Below are positions 8,116 through 15,540 of a DNA stretch of 44,799 nt, piece after piece. This DNA comes from a virus. The notes beneath the pieces are model-generated. The model was not told the DNA's origin. It made no database searches and was given only the letters and a program-made list of their open reading frames with translations. Both the position numbers and the translations under genes were made by a program. Every line of letters starts with the position of its first letter. Position 1 is the first letter of the stretch. Location: positions 1 through 44,799 of the IMG/VR virus record IMGVR_UViG_3300037076_000138. The stretch is one strand, 5' to 3'.

Positions 8116-9135
8116 ATGGCAGTGACACCATCAACCAGTCTTGCGACCCTGCGACCCGACCTTGCGGCCTCGTTTGAGGCGTTCGACCTCGCGGAGCAGG
8201 AGGCCGGCTTCGTCGCCTCCAAGATTCTTCCGTTCATCCCGGTGGGCGAGGCCCAGGGAAACTACGGCTTCTTCCCGCCCGAGGAAATGGTCAAGAACTC
8301 CCAGGACCAGCGCAGCCCCGGCGGCGCGTACGACCGCGGCAGCGGCACGTTCAAGCCGTTGACGTTCCATTGCCAGGAGCACGGCGGCGAGGAGCCCGTT
8401 GACGACCGCGAGGCGAAGATGTACCGGCACTACTACGACGCGGAGAGCTACGCGGCCCGCCGTCGTCGGAACATCATTCTCCGCAACCGTGAGGCCCGCG
8501 TCATCGCCATTGCGACCGACGCGACGAACAACTTCACCTCCGCGCTGGGCAACTACGGCGTCCAAGGCGCTGGCAGCTTCACCACGACCACCGGCGGGGC
8601 TTCCGGCCTGGCCTGGACGCTCCAGGGAACCTCGGACCCGGTGACGGACGTTGCCATCGCCAGCAATCTCATGTGGCTGGCTTCCGGCCTGAAGCCGAAT
8701 ATCGGCGTCATCAGCTACGCCCGCTTCTGGAACCTGCGCCGCAACGCGAGCATCCAGAGCCAGATCAAATACTCCGGCCTGGCCGACCCCGCAATGGCGG
8801 CCGACACGGCGCGAAGCATCATCTCGGAACTCTTCGGCCTGGAGCTTGTCGTCGCCGGCTCGGTGACGAACAGCGCGAAGGAAGGCCAGGTGTTTGCGGG
8901 CGCCTCGATGTGGACCGACACGAAGTTCCTGCTGGCGAAGGCCGCGACGAGCGGCGACTTCCGAGAGGCTTGCCTGGGCCGCACGTTCCACTGGAGCGAG
9001 GACGGGTCGAGCGAGAACGGCACGGTCGAAACCTACCGCGACGAAACGGTGCGGTCGAACATCGTCCGTGTTCGCATGGACGTGGACGAGCAGGTGATCC
9101 TGCCGACCGCCGGGTATCTGCTGACCGGAATCTAA
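8116..9135 (+). CDS. Major capsid protein (gpE-like, HK97 fold expected)
   Basis: A 339-residue protein, the length of lambda gpE. The N-terminal arm (LRPDLAASFEAFDLAEQEAGFVASKILPFIPVG), the charged E-loop-like region with RSPGGAYDRGSG, and the conserved end (ETVRSNIVRVRMDVDEQVILPTAGYL) fit major capsid proteins of this group. AGGAG lies upstream of the ATG, and the gene is flanked by the decoration protein and a strong terminator, as expected for the most highly expressed gene. Confidence 0.9.
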   Translation: MAVTPSTSLATLRPDLAASFEAFDLAEQEAGFVASKILPFIPVGEAQGNYGFFPPEEMVKNSQDQRSPGGAYDRGSGTFKPLTFHCQEHGGEEPVDDREAKMYRHYYDAESYAARRRRNIILRNREARVIAIATDATNNFTSALGNYGVQGAGSFTTTTGGASGLAWTLQGTSDPVTDVAIASNLMWLASGLKPNIGVISYARFWNLRRNASIQSQIKYSGLADPAMAADTARSIISELFGLELVVAGSVTNSAKEGQVFAGASMWTDTKFLLAKAATSGDFREACLGRTFHWSEDGSSENGTVETYRDETVRSNIVRVRMDVDEQVILPTAGYLLTGI

Positions 9136-9159
9136 CCCACCGGCGAACGAGACACTTTC

Positions 9160-9194
9160 AAGGCCGTCCGATTGCCGGGCGGCCTTGTTTCTTT
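9160..9194 (+). terminator. Rho-independent terminator after the major capsid gene
   Basis: An 11-bp stem AAGGCCGTCCG (9160-9170) / CGGGCGGCCTT (9176-9186), one G-T pair, with a 5-base loop ATTGC and the T-rich tail GTTTCTTT. It lies 25 bases after the capsid stop. Confidence 0.85.
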
Positions 9195-9205
9195 CGGAGT
9201 GCGAT

Positions 9206-9562
9206 ATGGGCCTGCTCGACGATCAAATGGCTGACGACGCGGTGAACATGATGGACACGGACGGCTTCGCGGAGAGGATCGGCTACACCCCCTTGGGCGG
9301 CCGGCTGGTTTACATCCCCGCCGTGGTACGGCGAATGACGCCGATCCCCAACCCATCGACGAATCAGGACGTTCAGCCGCGGGCGATTATCGTAGTGGCG
9401 AACGCCGCTCCCCCGGCCGGCATATCCTCCGCGACAATGAACACGGGCGGCGACACGGTGACGCTGGCCCTGCGGATCGGTGGCACAATCGAAACCCACC
9501 GGATTCATCTGTCCAAAGACGCGGAGCCGAACGACCCCGGCTGCCTGACGCTGGAAATCTAA
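9206..9562 (+). CDS. Putative head-tail stopper (gpFII-like)
   Basis: A 118-residue, mostly beta protein after the capsid gene, the slot occupied by lambda gpFII. It has a helical start (LLDDQMADDAVNMMDTDGFAERIGY) followed by strands such as RAIIVVANAA and DTVTLALRIGGTIETHRI, consistent with a stopper barrel. GGAG precedes the ATG at 9206. The assignment rests mainly on position and fold pattern. Confidence 0.5.
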   Translation: MGLLDDQMADDAVNMMDTDGFAERIGYTPLGGRLVYIPAVVRRMTPIPNPSTNQDVQPRAIIVVANAAPPAGISSATMNTGGDTVTLALRIGGTIETHRIHLSKDAEPNDPGCLTLEI

Positions 9563-10161
9563 TGCCCGAAATCAAGACCATCGCGGACAAGGAATCATTC
9601 GACGCGGCCCGGCGCGTGCTGGACGGTCTGCCCGGCGCGCTGGGGCGGGCGGGCGTCCGGGCGGCGAACAAGACGGCGGCAAGCGGAAAGGTGTCAGTCG
9701 CTCGTATCCTCCAGAAGCATATCAAGGAAGTGGGCGGTGGGATCAAGGCCGCTGACGTGAAGAAACAGATTTACGTCAACCGCGCGTCGGGCAAATGGTC
9801 GGCGGCTCAACTGAAGATCAAGAGCCGGGGAATCTCGCTGATGCACTTCGGCGCGAAACAGACGGCGGTGGGCGTGACGACCACGCTGGGAGAGGAGCCT
9901 CACGCTTTTATTGCAAACACGATCAACAAGGGCGCCCCCCAGGTCTTTCAGCGGATCGGAATCTTTCGGATTATGAAGAAGGGTCGCTACGTCGGAAAGC
10001 GGCGGGAAGTCATCCGGGCGGTGAAGGGTATGACGCAGCAGGAACTCATGCGAAGCATCCCCGGCGCCGTGCCGACCACGCGGGAAGAGATGGCCGATAA
10101 CATGAAGAAGAATATGGACCACGAGGTCCGGTACGAAGTGATGAAGGCGGCGAAAGCATGA
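9562..10161 (+). CDS. Minor tail / tail completion protein Z-like
   Basis: A 199-residue basic protein resembling the prophage minor tail protein Z family: AANKTAASGKVSVARIL near the start, SRGISLMHFGAKQTAVGVTTTLG in the middle, then HAFIANTINKGAPQVFQRIG and the closing IPGAVPTTREEMADNM. In lambda, gpZ connects the tail to the head. It begins by TAATG overlap with the previous gene. Confidence 0.75.
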   Translation: MPEIKTIADKESFDAARRVLDGLPGALGRAGVRAANKTAASGKVSVARILQKHIKEVGGGIKAADVKKQIYVNRASGKWSAAQLKIKSRGISLMHFGAKQTAVGVTTTLGEEPHAFIANTINKGAPQVFQRIGIFRIMKKGRYVGKRREVIRAVKGMTQQELMRSIPGAVPTTREEMADNMKKNMDHEVRYEVMKAAKA

Positions 10162-10709
10162 GCGCACCCACCAACAGCGTCTTGGAACGAATCCGGCAGG
10201 ACATCATCGCGACCTTGCAGGGCAACGGGCCATCCGGCGCGTTCACCACGGCGAACGGGTTCCAGAACACCGTGACCGATGTTGTCACGCCGAACCCCGG
10301 CCTGGGCAATGACACGGTGGACCTGCGGCTGGTGGTGCTCCAGGGCGACGCGACGAAGGAAGAGGACTGCCCGGAAACGTATTTGCAGTTCCTCCAGGAC
10401 TTCCACGTGATCTGCATGGTCGTGGAGCCCGAGGAATCGACGGTGGACATCGACGCCCGGCTGAACTCGCTGGCGTCCGACGTGGAAGTGATTCTGACGA
10501 AGGCCCGCGGCGATACGGTGAAGCATGGTGAGAACCCCGGCGGCCAGACACGCGGCGGCTGGGCCGAGGACACCCTGCTCGACGCCCGACGTGGCGTGGA
10601 CGCGGCCCTGACGGCGCATGAGGGCCAGGTCGCGGTGACGGTGCAGGTGCGGTACAGAATAGCCTACAATGACCCGCTCACATCCATCTACACCTACACG
10701 GGAGCCTGA
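10158..10709 (+). CDS. Putative tail terminator (gpU-like)
   Basis: A 183-residue protein located where lambda has gpU. A helical N-terminus (LERIRQDIIATLQG) is followed by strands (DLRLVVLQGD, DFHVICMVVEPEE) and a helix (DIDARLNSLASDVEVILTK), the alpha/beta pattern of tail terminators that cap the tail tube. It ends with a strand and RYRIAYNDPLTSIYTYTGA, a common ending in such proteins. ATGA overlap with the Z-like gene. Confidence 0.6.
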   Translation: MSAPTNSVLERIRQDIIATLQGNGPSGAFTTANGFQNTVTDVVTPNPGLGNDTVDLRLVVLQGDATKEEDCPETYLQFLQDFHVICMVVEPEESTVDIDARLNSLASDVEVILTKARGDTVKHGENPGGQTRGGWAEDTLLDARRGVDAALTAHEGQVAVTVQVRYRIAYNDPLTSIYTYTGA

Positions 10710-10710
10710 C

Positions 10711-11244
10711 ATGGCCGACCGATACGAAGATCAGCCCTGCTACCGTATGCTGTCGCACCTTGCCAAGTGGTTCCCTCCCGAGGTCTACCTGGAAATCGGG
10801 TGCCGGGAGGGTGACAGCCTGAAGGTTGTGCTGGCGGCTTGCAAGCCCCGCAAGCTCATCATCGCGGACAACTGGGGTACGGAGTGCGGGGGAAGTGGGC
10901 GCGGCAACCACGATCATCTACTGCCGCTGGTAGCGGGAATCCCGGAAGTGCTTTGGCTCGACGGCAACAGTCGGTTGACGATCCCATTCTTGAACGCGGA
11001 GTGCGTGGATCTCGCCTTCGTTGACGGCGATCACTCGGCGCTGGGCGGGTTGACGGACCTGGTGAACGTGTGGTGCAAGCTGCGCCCGGGCGGGCACCTG
11101 GTGTTTGACGACATCTCGCATCCGCAGCACCTGTACCTTCGCGCCGTGGCGACGGCGTTTGCGGCGGCTGTGCAGGCTGAAATCGTGGAAGTGGACACCG
11201 AGCACGGGTACGGCGCGATTTGCTTGCGGAAGAGAACGGCGTGA
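10711..11244 (+). CDS. Class I SAM-dependent methyltransferase
   Basis: A 177-residue protein with a Rossmann methyltransferase pattern: SAM-binding YLEIGCREGDSLK (about residues 26-38), acidic strand end LIIADNWG, a typical FVDGDHSALGGLTDL motif and LRPGGHLVFDDI. The arrangement resembles the Methyltransf_24 group acting on sugars or small molecules. It is not a structural gene and interrupts the order tail terminator to tail tube, so it is probably cargo, perhaps working with the glycosyltransferase at 13124. GGAG precedes the ATG. Confidence 0.8.
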   Translation: MADRYEDQPCYRMLSHLAKWFPPEVYLEIGCREGDSLKVVLAACKPRKLIIADNWGTECGGSGRGNHDHLLPLVAGIPEVLWLDGNSRLTIPFLNAECVDLAFVDGDHSALGGLTDLVNVWCKLRPGGHLVFDDISHPQHLYLRAVATAFAAAVQAEIVEVDTEHGYGAICLRKRTA

Positions 11245-11306
11245 AAGGTGAGCATCCAACCTGTGCGGGCGTCAGAGGCGGCGCTGGCGTCGGGTCCGCG
11301 CCGGGG

Positions 11307-11696
11307 TCAGGCGAGAAATAGCAGGTCCGCCTCCACGTCGAAAAAGCCCAGCCGCCCCTTGACCGGGAACGGCTGGGTTTTTCGCGCGCCGGACAGGATG
11401 AAACCCCAGTAGTCGTCTCGCGGGTCCAATGCGCAACACGCCGCCGCCGAGTCAGCCGCGAGGGTGTCCGGGGAATTGACGCCGATCTCCCGACAGTCCA
11501 CCAGGTCCACCAGGCAGACCGCAGCGCCGCAAATCAGGCCCATATCACGATAGGGGTACCCGGGCCGTTTGGACGCCGCACAAATCAGGAGCGGGCCGTG
11601 ATAGTTGGTCCGCCAGGTCCGCAACTCAATCGTTTTGATGCCGCGGGCGATCCTGTCCGCCCAGGGCTGTCTCACCGACAGTGCCGTGTATCTCAT
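11307..11696 (-). CDS. ASCH-domain protein
   Basis: A 129-residue leftward protein with ASCH hallmarks: LSVRQPWADRIARGIKTIELRTW at the start, the strand LLICAAS, and a closing PVKGRLGFFDVE. ASCH proteins bind RNA or modified nucleosides; phage copies are common but poorly characterised. It is the last gene of a leftward operon with the XRE regulator and an unknown gene, joined by ATGA-type overlaps. A bidirectional hairpin lies inside its 3' end. Confidence 0.8.
   Translation of the reverse strand: MRYTALSVRQPWADRIARGIKTIELRTWRTNYHGPLLICAASKRPGYPYRDMGLICGAAVCLVDLVDCREIGVNSPDTLAADSAAACCALDPRDDYWGFILSGARKTQPFPVKGRLGFFDVEADLLFLA
11341..11382. terminator. Bidirectional terminator-like hairpin within the ASCH gene
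   Basis: CCCAGCCG (11347-11354) pairs with CGGCTGGG (11370-11377). It is flanked by AAAAA on the left and TTTTT on the right, so both strands give a stem followed by a U run (one bulged G). It separates converging transcripts: the late + strand units and the leftward ASCH operon. It overlaps coding sequence for the conserved C-terminus of the ASCH protein. Confidence 0.65.
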
Positions 11697-11893
11697 TTCC
11701 GCGCCCTCTTCCGTTTTGCCTTCGCCGCCAGAGATGCGCGGACCGCTGCCAGGCAGAGGTCCATCGTGTACGGGATGTACGAGCCGGTCTCCCACTTGGC
11801 CAGGGTCACGCGGTGAACGTGCAGCATGGCCGCGAGTGCCGATTGGGTGAGTTTGTGCCGCTTGCGAAAGTTTTTGAGTTCGTCCGGCGTCAT
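11693..11893 (-). CDS. XRE-family helix-turn-helix regulator
   Basis: A 66-residue protein that is essentially a single Cro/C1-type HTH: FRKRHKLTQSALAAMLHVHRVTLAKWETGSYIP (about residues 8-40), with a basic tail AAKAKRKRARK. Such proteins bind DNA operators. Candidate palindromes lie in the divergent region at 12904-13123. The start overlaps the previous leftward gene by 4 bases. Confidence 0.8.
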   Translation of the reverse strand: MTPDELKNFRKRHKLTQSALAAMLHVHRVTLAKWETGSYIPYTMDLCLAAVRASLAAKAKRKRARK

Positions 11894-12162
11894 TCCTGCA
11901 CCGCCTCGGCGAGCGGCGGCTCGCTGTCGCCAGTTGGCGAGTCGGAGCAATCGCCGATCACGTTGTCGAGGTGGACGTGCAATTCAGACAGGCGGGCGAG
12001 CGGGATAGAAACGTACCCGCATCGGTTTTGCCCGATGCCTGGCGCCTCATTCGCCCAGCGGTTCAACGTGGCATTGGCGTCGCGTACCGCCGCGAGAAGT
12101 TCCGTTCGGTCGTGACTCATCACCAGTGTTCCGGTGTTGTCTGTGAGCGTAATCATTTTCAT
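11890..12162 (-). CDS. Hypothetical protein of the leftward operon
   Basis: A 90-residue protein starting MKMITLTDNTGTL, preceded on its strand by GGGAGAAAAGAG and by a short hairpin shared with the next gene upstream. It is acidic at the C-terminus. It overlaps the XRE gene, so it is co-translated with it. No family recognised. Confidence 0.55.
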   Translation of the reverse strand: MKMITLTDNTGTLVMSHDRTELLAAVRDANATLNRWANEAPGIGQNRCGYVSIPLARLSELHVHLDNVIGDCSDSPTGDSEPPLAEAVQE

Positions 12163-12170
12163 TCTCTTTT

Positions 12171-12189
12171 CTCCCGCACTTGGCGGGCG
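12171..12189 (-). promoter_or_regulatory. Duplicated leader hairpin, copy 1
   Basis: On the minus strand CCCGC-CAAGT-GCGGG forms a 5-bp hairpin just before the ribosome binding site of the gene starting at 12162. The same 19 bases recur at 12885-12903 before the gene starting at 12871. Two unrelated genes with the same leader suggest a shared translational or transcriptional signal, or a promoter-leader duplication. Confidence 0.5.
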
Positions 12190-12253
12190 TGGTTGCGAAA
12201 GCGCCAACGGAGCCTAACCTGCGCCCGAGTCACCGGGCGCGGGCAAGGCGCCG

Positions 12254-12871
12254 TTAGACCATATCGTAGATGTCCTGATACTCGACGAAACTTCCGCATC
12301 CGATTCCGAGTTTGGCCTCAAGCCGCTTGGCGATGATCTGCGTTTCCTCCGGCGTGGTTTCTCGCCAGAGGCAGACACCAGCCCATATTTTCATACAATG
12401 CAAAACTAGTTTGCAGGAAACAGCCCAACCGGCCTCGATGCCATCACCGGCCTCGATGCCATCACCGGCCTGGATGCCCTCACCGGCCTGGATGCCATCA
12501 CCGGCCTCGATGCCCAAACCGGCCTTGATGCCCGAACCGGCCTCGATGCCCCAACCGGCCTGGATGCCCCAACCGGCCTGGATGCCATCACCGGCCTGGA
12601 TGCCCCAACCGGCCTGGATGCCCGAACCGGCCTCGATGCCCGAACCGGCCTTGATGCCCCAACCGGCCTTGATGCCCCAACCGGCCTGGATGCCCTCACC
12701 GGCCTCGATGCCCGAACCGGCCTCGATGCCCTTTTCGACGACGATACGCTTTTGGAGTGTGATTTTAATGTTCCCCGTCGCCGTCAAACTGCCTGCCAAC
12801 TCGAAACGCCATCCCTTGTCTACGAGACCGGGATAGTTTTTGTCCACCAACAAATCTGCTTTCGGTTCCAT
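12254..12871 (-). CDS. Hexapeptide tandem-repeat protein
   Basis: A 205-residue leftward protein. The N-terminus (EPKADLLVDKNYPGLVDKGWRFELAGSLTATGNIKITLQKRIVVEKG) leads into about 16 copies of G-I-[EQK]-A-G-[DESLW], then a cysteine-containing C-terminal domain ending in a helical tail (TTPEETQIIAKRLEAKLGI). The regular six-residue period suggests a beta-solenoid. All repeat differences at DNA level change the protein. Start chosen at 12871 because the leader hairpin and a GGGAGA site precede it. Function unknown; similar repeat blocks are known in phage hypothetical proteins. Confidence 0.75.
   Translation of the reverse strand: MEPKADLLVDKNYPGLVDKGWRFELAGSLTATGNIKITLQKRIVVEKGIEAGSGIEAGEGIQAGWGIKAGWGIKAGSGIEAGSGIQAGWGIQAGDGIQAGWGIQAGWGIEAGSGIKAGLGIEAGDGIQAGEGIQAGDGIEAGDGIEAGWAVSCKLVLHCMKIWAGVCLWRETTPEETQIIAKRLEAKLGIGCGSFVEYQDIYDMV
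12431..12730 (-). repeat. Array A: 16 tandem 18-bp units, in frame
   Basis: Sixteen complete units plus a partial one. In the coding sense a unit is GGT-x-GGC-ATC-y-GCC, where x is GAT, GAG, TTG, TCG or TGG (D/E/L/S/W) and y is GAG, CAG or AAG (E/Q/K). The other four codons are invariant, so copies differ at amino-acid-changing positions only. Confidence 0.9.
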
Positions 12872-12884
12872 TGCGTCCTGCTTT

Positions 12885-12903
12885 CTCCCGCACTTGGCGG
12901 GCG
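12885..12903 (-). promoter_or_regulatory. Duplicated leader hairpin, copy 2
   Basis: Identical 19 bases to 12171-12189, placed 13 bases before the ATG of the repeat protein. It can form the same CCCGC/GCGGG stem with a 5-base loop. Confidence 0.5.
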
Positions 12904-13123
12904 TTGGTTTCGATCTGCACTTGTCATTACTATATACATCGTAACAATGTAGCCGCAGACTACAAGATAAATCCGCGTGTTTTCGGGATAAATCTTTCAT
13001 GCCGCCATAAGTCATTATGTAGCTTGCCACTACAATCGAAAAATCTTTCAATGATTTTCGGGGGAAAACCCGCTATGAAAGATTTTTATCGCAAAATCGC
13101 CAAACAAAAGGTAAAGTGCAGCC
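12904..13123. promoter_or_regulatory. AT-rich divergent control region with palindromes
   Basis: A non-coding gap between a leftward operon and the rightward glycosyltransferase. It holds several inverted repeats: TACAT-N7-ATGTA (12935-12951), CATAA-GTCA-TTATG (13006-13019), an imperfect CGAAAAATC/GATTTTCG (13037-13060), and an 11-bp pair AAATCTTTCAT (12990-13000) / ATGAAAGATTT (13075-13085). Divergent promoters and operators are expected, but I could not pick a convincing -35/-10 pair. CTACATTG on the minus strand (12945-12952) matches the core of the late element, perhaps by chance. Confidence 0.55.
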
Positions 13124-13849
13124 ATGAAAATCCACCTCTTCCTCTCGCTGTACCCGGAGAAGAACGAGGCCCGCTGTCAGGACTTCCGGGACTGCCTCGC
13201 GAAGAATCAAACGAACTCGCTGATTGATGAGATTTTCATTCTCTGCGAACCGGCTACCGACTGGTCGCGATTCGTCGGACTCGCCGCGGGCCAACGACTG
13301 ACGATCATCCCCGTTCTCCACCGCCCCACCTACGCGGAGTGCTTCGCCGTTGCTACGAAGGTCGCGGACCCCGACACCATCTCCGTCATCGCCAACGCGG
13401 ACATCTATTTCGACGAAACCCTTGCGCTCGCCCGACCCATGCGCGACATCGACTGCTACGCCCTCCTGCGATACGAGACGATCCGGTACGAGCGCCCGGA
13501 CCTCCACATCGTCGGCGAAGTCGGCGGCCAACAGCATTGGGGATTTCGGCCCGACAAGCAGAACCCCCGCGCCCGCGAAGAGCTTTGCAACGGCAGCCAG
13601 GACGCCTGGATTTTCAAAGGGCCGATCTTCGTCAAGGGCGCGGACTTCAGCCCCGGCCTGATGAACTGCGACACCCGTATCGCGTGGCAGGCGTCGGCCA
13701 CTTGCTACCGCGTCTGCAACCCCTCTCTGTCAATCAAATGCTGGCACGTTCACCGGGACTGGCACACGAAGCACAACGAAAAGAAGCTCCCCCCCGGCCC
13801 GGAACTGTTCTGCCAGCCCTGCTCACTTTCCGACATCAAATACCCGTGA
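13124..13849 (+). CDS. Putative glycosyltransferase
   Basis: A 241-residue protein with a GT-A-like pattern: MKIHLFLSLYPEKNEAR, a strand pair DEIFILCEP and RLTIIPVLHRPTYAECF, then SVIANADIYFDETL (about 88-100), where NADIYFD replaces the usual DxD metal site. A later GADFSPGLMNCDTRIAWQA region resembles acceptor-side motifs in small glycosyltransferases. It sits between the repeat operon and the tail tube, so it is cargo and may decorate virion or cell-surface glycans. The family is inferred, not certain. Confidence 0.55.
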   Translation: MKIHLFLSLYPEKNEARCQDFRDCLAKNQTNSLIDEIFILCEPATDWSRFVGLAAGQRLTIIPVLHRPTYAECFAVATKVADPDTISVIANADIYFDETLALARPMRDIDCYALLRYETIRYERPDLHIVGEVGGQQHWGFRPDKQNPRAREELCNGSQDAWIFKGPIFVKGADFSPGLMNCDTRIAWQASATCYRVCNPSLSIKCWHVHRDWHTKHNEKKLPPGPELFCQPCSLSDIKYP

Positions 13850-13875
13850 CCCGCTAGGCATAATCCATCCCCGAA

Positions 13876-13895
13876 TCCCTACATTGGGATAAGGA
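13876..13895 (+). promoter_or_regulatory. Late repeated element, copy D
   Basis: TCCCTACATTGGGATAAGGA, 9 bases before the tail tube ATG. The AAGGA end is the ribosome binding site. As in copies A, B and E it opens a late unit, here restarting tail genes after the cargo insert. Confidence 0.75.
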
Positions 13896-13904
13896 GCTAC
13901 GATT

Positions 13905-14858
13905 ATGCCACTGGCAACCGCACTACTGACCCGGATGCGCGTTTTGGAATTCAAGACCGAGGCCGCCGCCGGCACCGCCGAAAGCCTCACCACTGCCGCC
14001 GGCGTCGTCAACGCATACGACGTCAAAATCGAGCCCAACATCCCCGCGACCGAGCGAGAGGGGCAATCCAACCTATCTCCGCTGGCACCCGTTCCCGGCG
14101 CCCGACAAGGCAAGGCGACGTTCAAATCCGAGCTTGTCGGCAGCGGCGTGGCAGCGACGGATCCCTACTGGGCGACCCACCTGCTGACGTGCTGCGGTTT
14201 CCCGCTCACGAGCCACACCGCCAAGCCCCTCAGCGGCACCGCGGCAACGGCCACCATCGGCGGATTCCAGTCGGGCCGGTTCCTGTCCCTCGCGGGCGCG
14301 ATGGGCAAGTTCAACCTCACCGGCGAAACGGGCAAGCCCGCGATGTTCGATTGGGAGTTCGATGGCGTCTGGCAGCCGCCCCAGTCCGTGGCACTCCCGG
14401 CCCCGGCCTACCCCGCCGTCATTCCTCCCCGCGTGGCCGGCTGCACGTTCACGATCACCGGCGGCGCGGGCCAGACCGTGATGACGTTCCCGGTTCCCAA
14501 GATCGAAATCAGCGTGGAGAACACGCTGTACATGCGCGAGGACATCACCACGGCCAGCGGGTTCGCGGCCTGTTGCATCGTCAACCGCAAGATCACCGTC
14601 AAGGTGTCCCCCGAGGCCCTGTCTCTCGGCACCCAGGACTGGTTCGCCAACCACTTGACCAGCGCCATCTACGCCCTGAACCTGGTCATCGGCGGCGCAA
14701 CTGCGGGCAACTCGTTTACGATCACGGCCCCCAACCTGGTGCTGATGAACCCGCCGGGGTACGAGGATCGAAGCGGCCTGCTGGCCGACTCCCTGGAGTT
14801 CCTGGCCTGCCGCAGCACGTCGGCCGGCGATGACGAACTCTCAATCGCGATTGGATAG
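13905..14858 (+). CDS. Major tail tube protein
   Basis: A 317-residue, beta-rich protein, the expected size of siphovirus tail tube proteins. Features are EFKTEAAAGTAESLTTAAGVVNAYDVKIEPNI near the start, GATFKSEL-type strands (KATFKSELVG), MFDWEFDGVW, and a C-terminal domain NSFTITAPNLVLMNPPGYEDRSGLLADSLEFLACRS like the substrate-independent end of tail tube proteins. It precedes the tail assembly chaperones and tape measure, which supports the call. Confidence 0.82.
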   Translation: MPLATALLTRMRVLEFKTEAAAGTAESLTTAAGVVNAYDVKIEPNIPATEREGQSNLSPLAPVPGARQGKATFKSELVGSGVAATDPYWATHLLTCCGFPLTSHTAKPLSGTAATATIGGFQSGRFLSLAGAMGKFNLTGETGKPAMFDWEFDGVWQPPQSVALPAPAYPAVIPPRVAGCTFTITGGAGQTVMTFPVPKIEISVENTLYMREDITTASGFAACCIVNRKITVKVSPEALSLGTQDWFANHLTSAIYALNLVIGGATAGNSFTITAPNLVLMNPPGYEDRSGLLADSLEFLACRSTSAGDDELSIAIG

Positions 14859-14869
14859 GACATAGGACC

Positions 14870-15151
14870 ATGATGCAAATCAGAAATTCCGGCCAGATTT
14901 ACAACCTCACGTCGGCCCTGTTCGGCAACTCGGACGATGCCCGCGCGATTCTTGGCCGCGTCAACTCCGATACATGGTGCGGCTTCGCCCCCCGGACGGT
15001 CTACGCGAAGGCCCTGACGGTCGCTCAGGTGGGGCAGGACTGGCAGATCACGAGCATTGTCTGGCAGACGGCCAACAACAGCCCGTTCCCCGCCGTGGCG
15101 TTCACCCCGTCGCTGTCGTTCGCCCTGGTTCCCCCTGTGGAGAAAACGTAA
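14870..15151 (+). CDS. Small tail-region hypothetical protein
   Basis: A 93-residue protein between tail tube and tail chaperone, with a TAGGA site before the ATG and a stop overlapping the next start. It is rich in aromatic and polar residues (SDTWCGFAPRTVYAKAL, WQITSIVWQTANN), as in small tail-associated proteins. No family recognised. Confidence 0.6.
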   Translation: MMQIRNSGQIYNLTSALFGNSDDARAILGRVNSDTWCGFAPRTVYAKALTVAQVGQDWQITSIVWQTANNSPFPAVAFTPSLSFALVPPVEKT

Positions 15152-15540
15152 TGCTTGCCCTGGACCCGAATCAGACGGCGGAAATCAAGTTGACCCTGGA
15201 CCCGGCCCGCGTGTTTCGCGTCCGGTTCCTGACGTGCAGGGAGACGCTGGCCTACTCCGTCGCGCACGCGGCCGCGATCAAGGAAACCGACGAAGCCACG
15301 AGCCTGCAAATGTTCCTTGACCTGTTGGCGCCCGTGGTGGCCGACCCCAAAGACCTGGCCGACGTGCTGACCCCCGGCGAAGCGTGGGAACTGGCCGCGA
15401 AGATCCCCGTCGCCATCATGCTGGCCGAGTCGGATAAAAAAAAATCCTACTTGCAATCGCAATCCGATGGGGTGAAGGATGCGAACACGACCGGGCAACC
15501 GGCAAGTGCATCGACCCCCCCAGCCCCGCAAGCCCCGTAA
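15151..15540 (+). CDS. Tail assembly chaperone, gpG-like
   Basis: A 129-residue unshifted product. The N-terminal part (TAEIKLTLDPARVFRVRFLTCRETLAYSVAHAAAIKETDE) and the helical LLAPVVADPKDLADVLTPGEAWELAAKIP fit tail chaperones that coat the tape measure before tube assembly. It is directly before the tape measure and holds an A9 slippery run at codons 96-98, the arrangement of lambda G/GT. Confidence 0.8.
   Translation: MLALDPNQTAEIKLTLDPARVFRVRFLTCRETLAYSVAHAAAIKETDEATSLQMFLDLLAPVVADPKDLADVLTPGEAWELAAKIPVAIMLAESDKKKSYLQSQSDGVKDANTTGQPASASTPPAPQAP

Noticed and set aside
12312-12836. Plus-strand frame with many PASMP repeats
   Set aside because: It is the complement of array A; the minus frame has proper flanking domains, a leader and a start.
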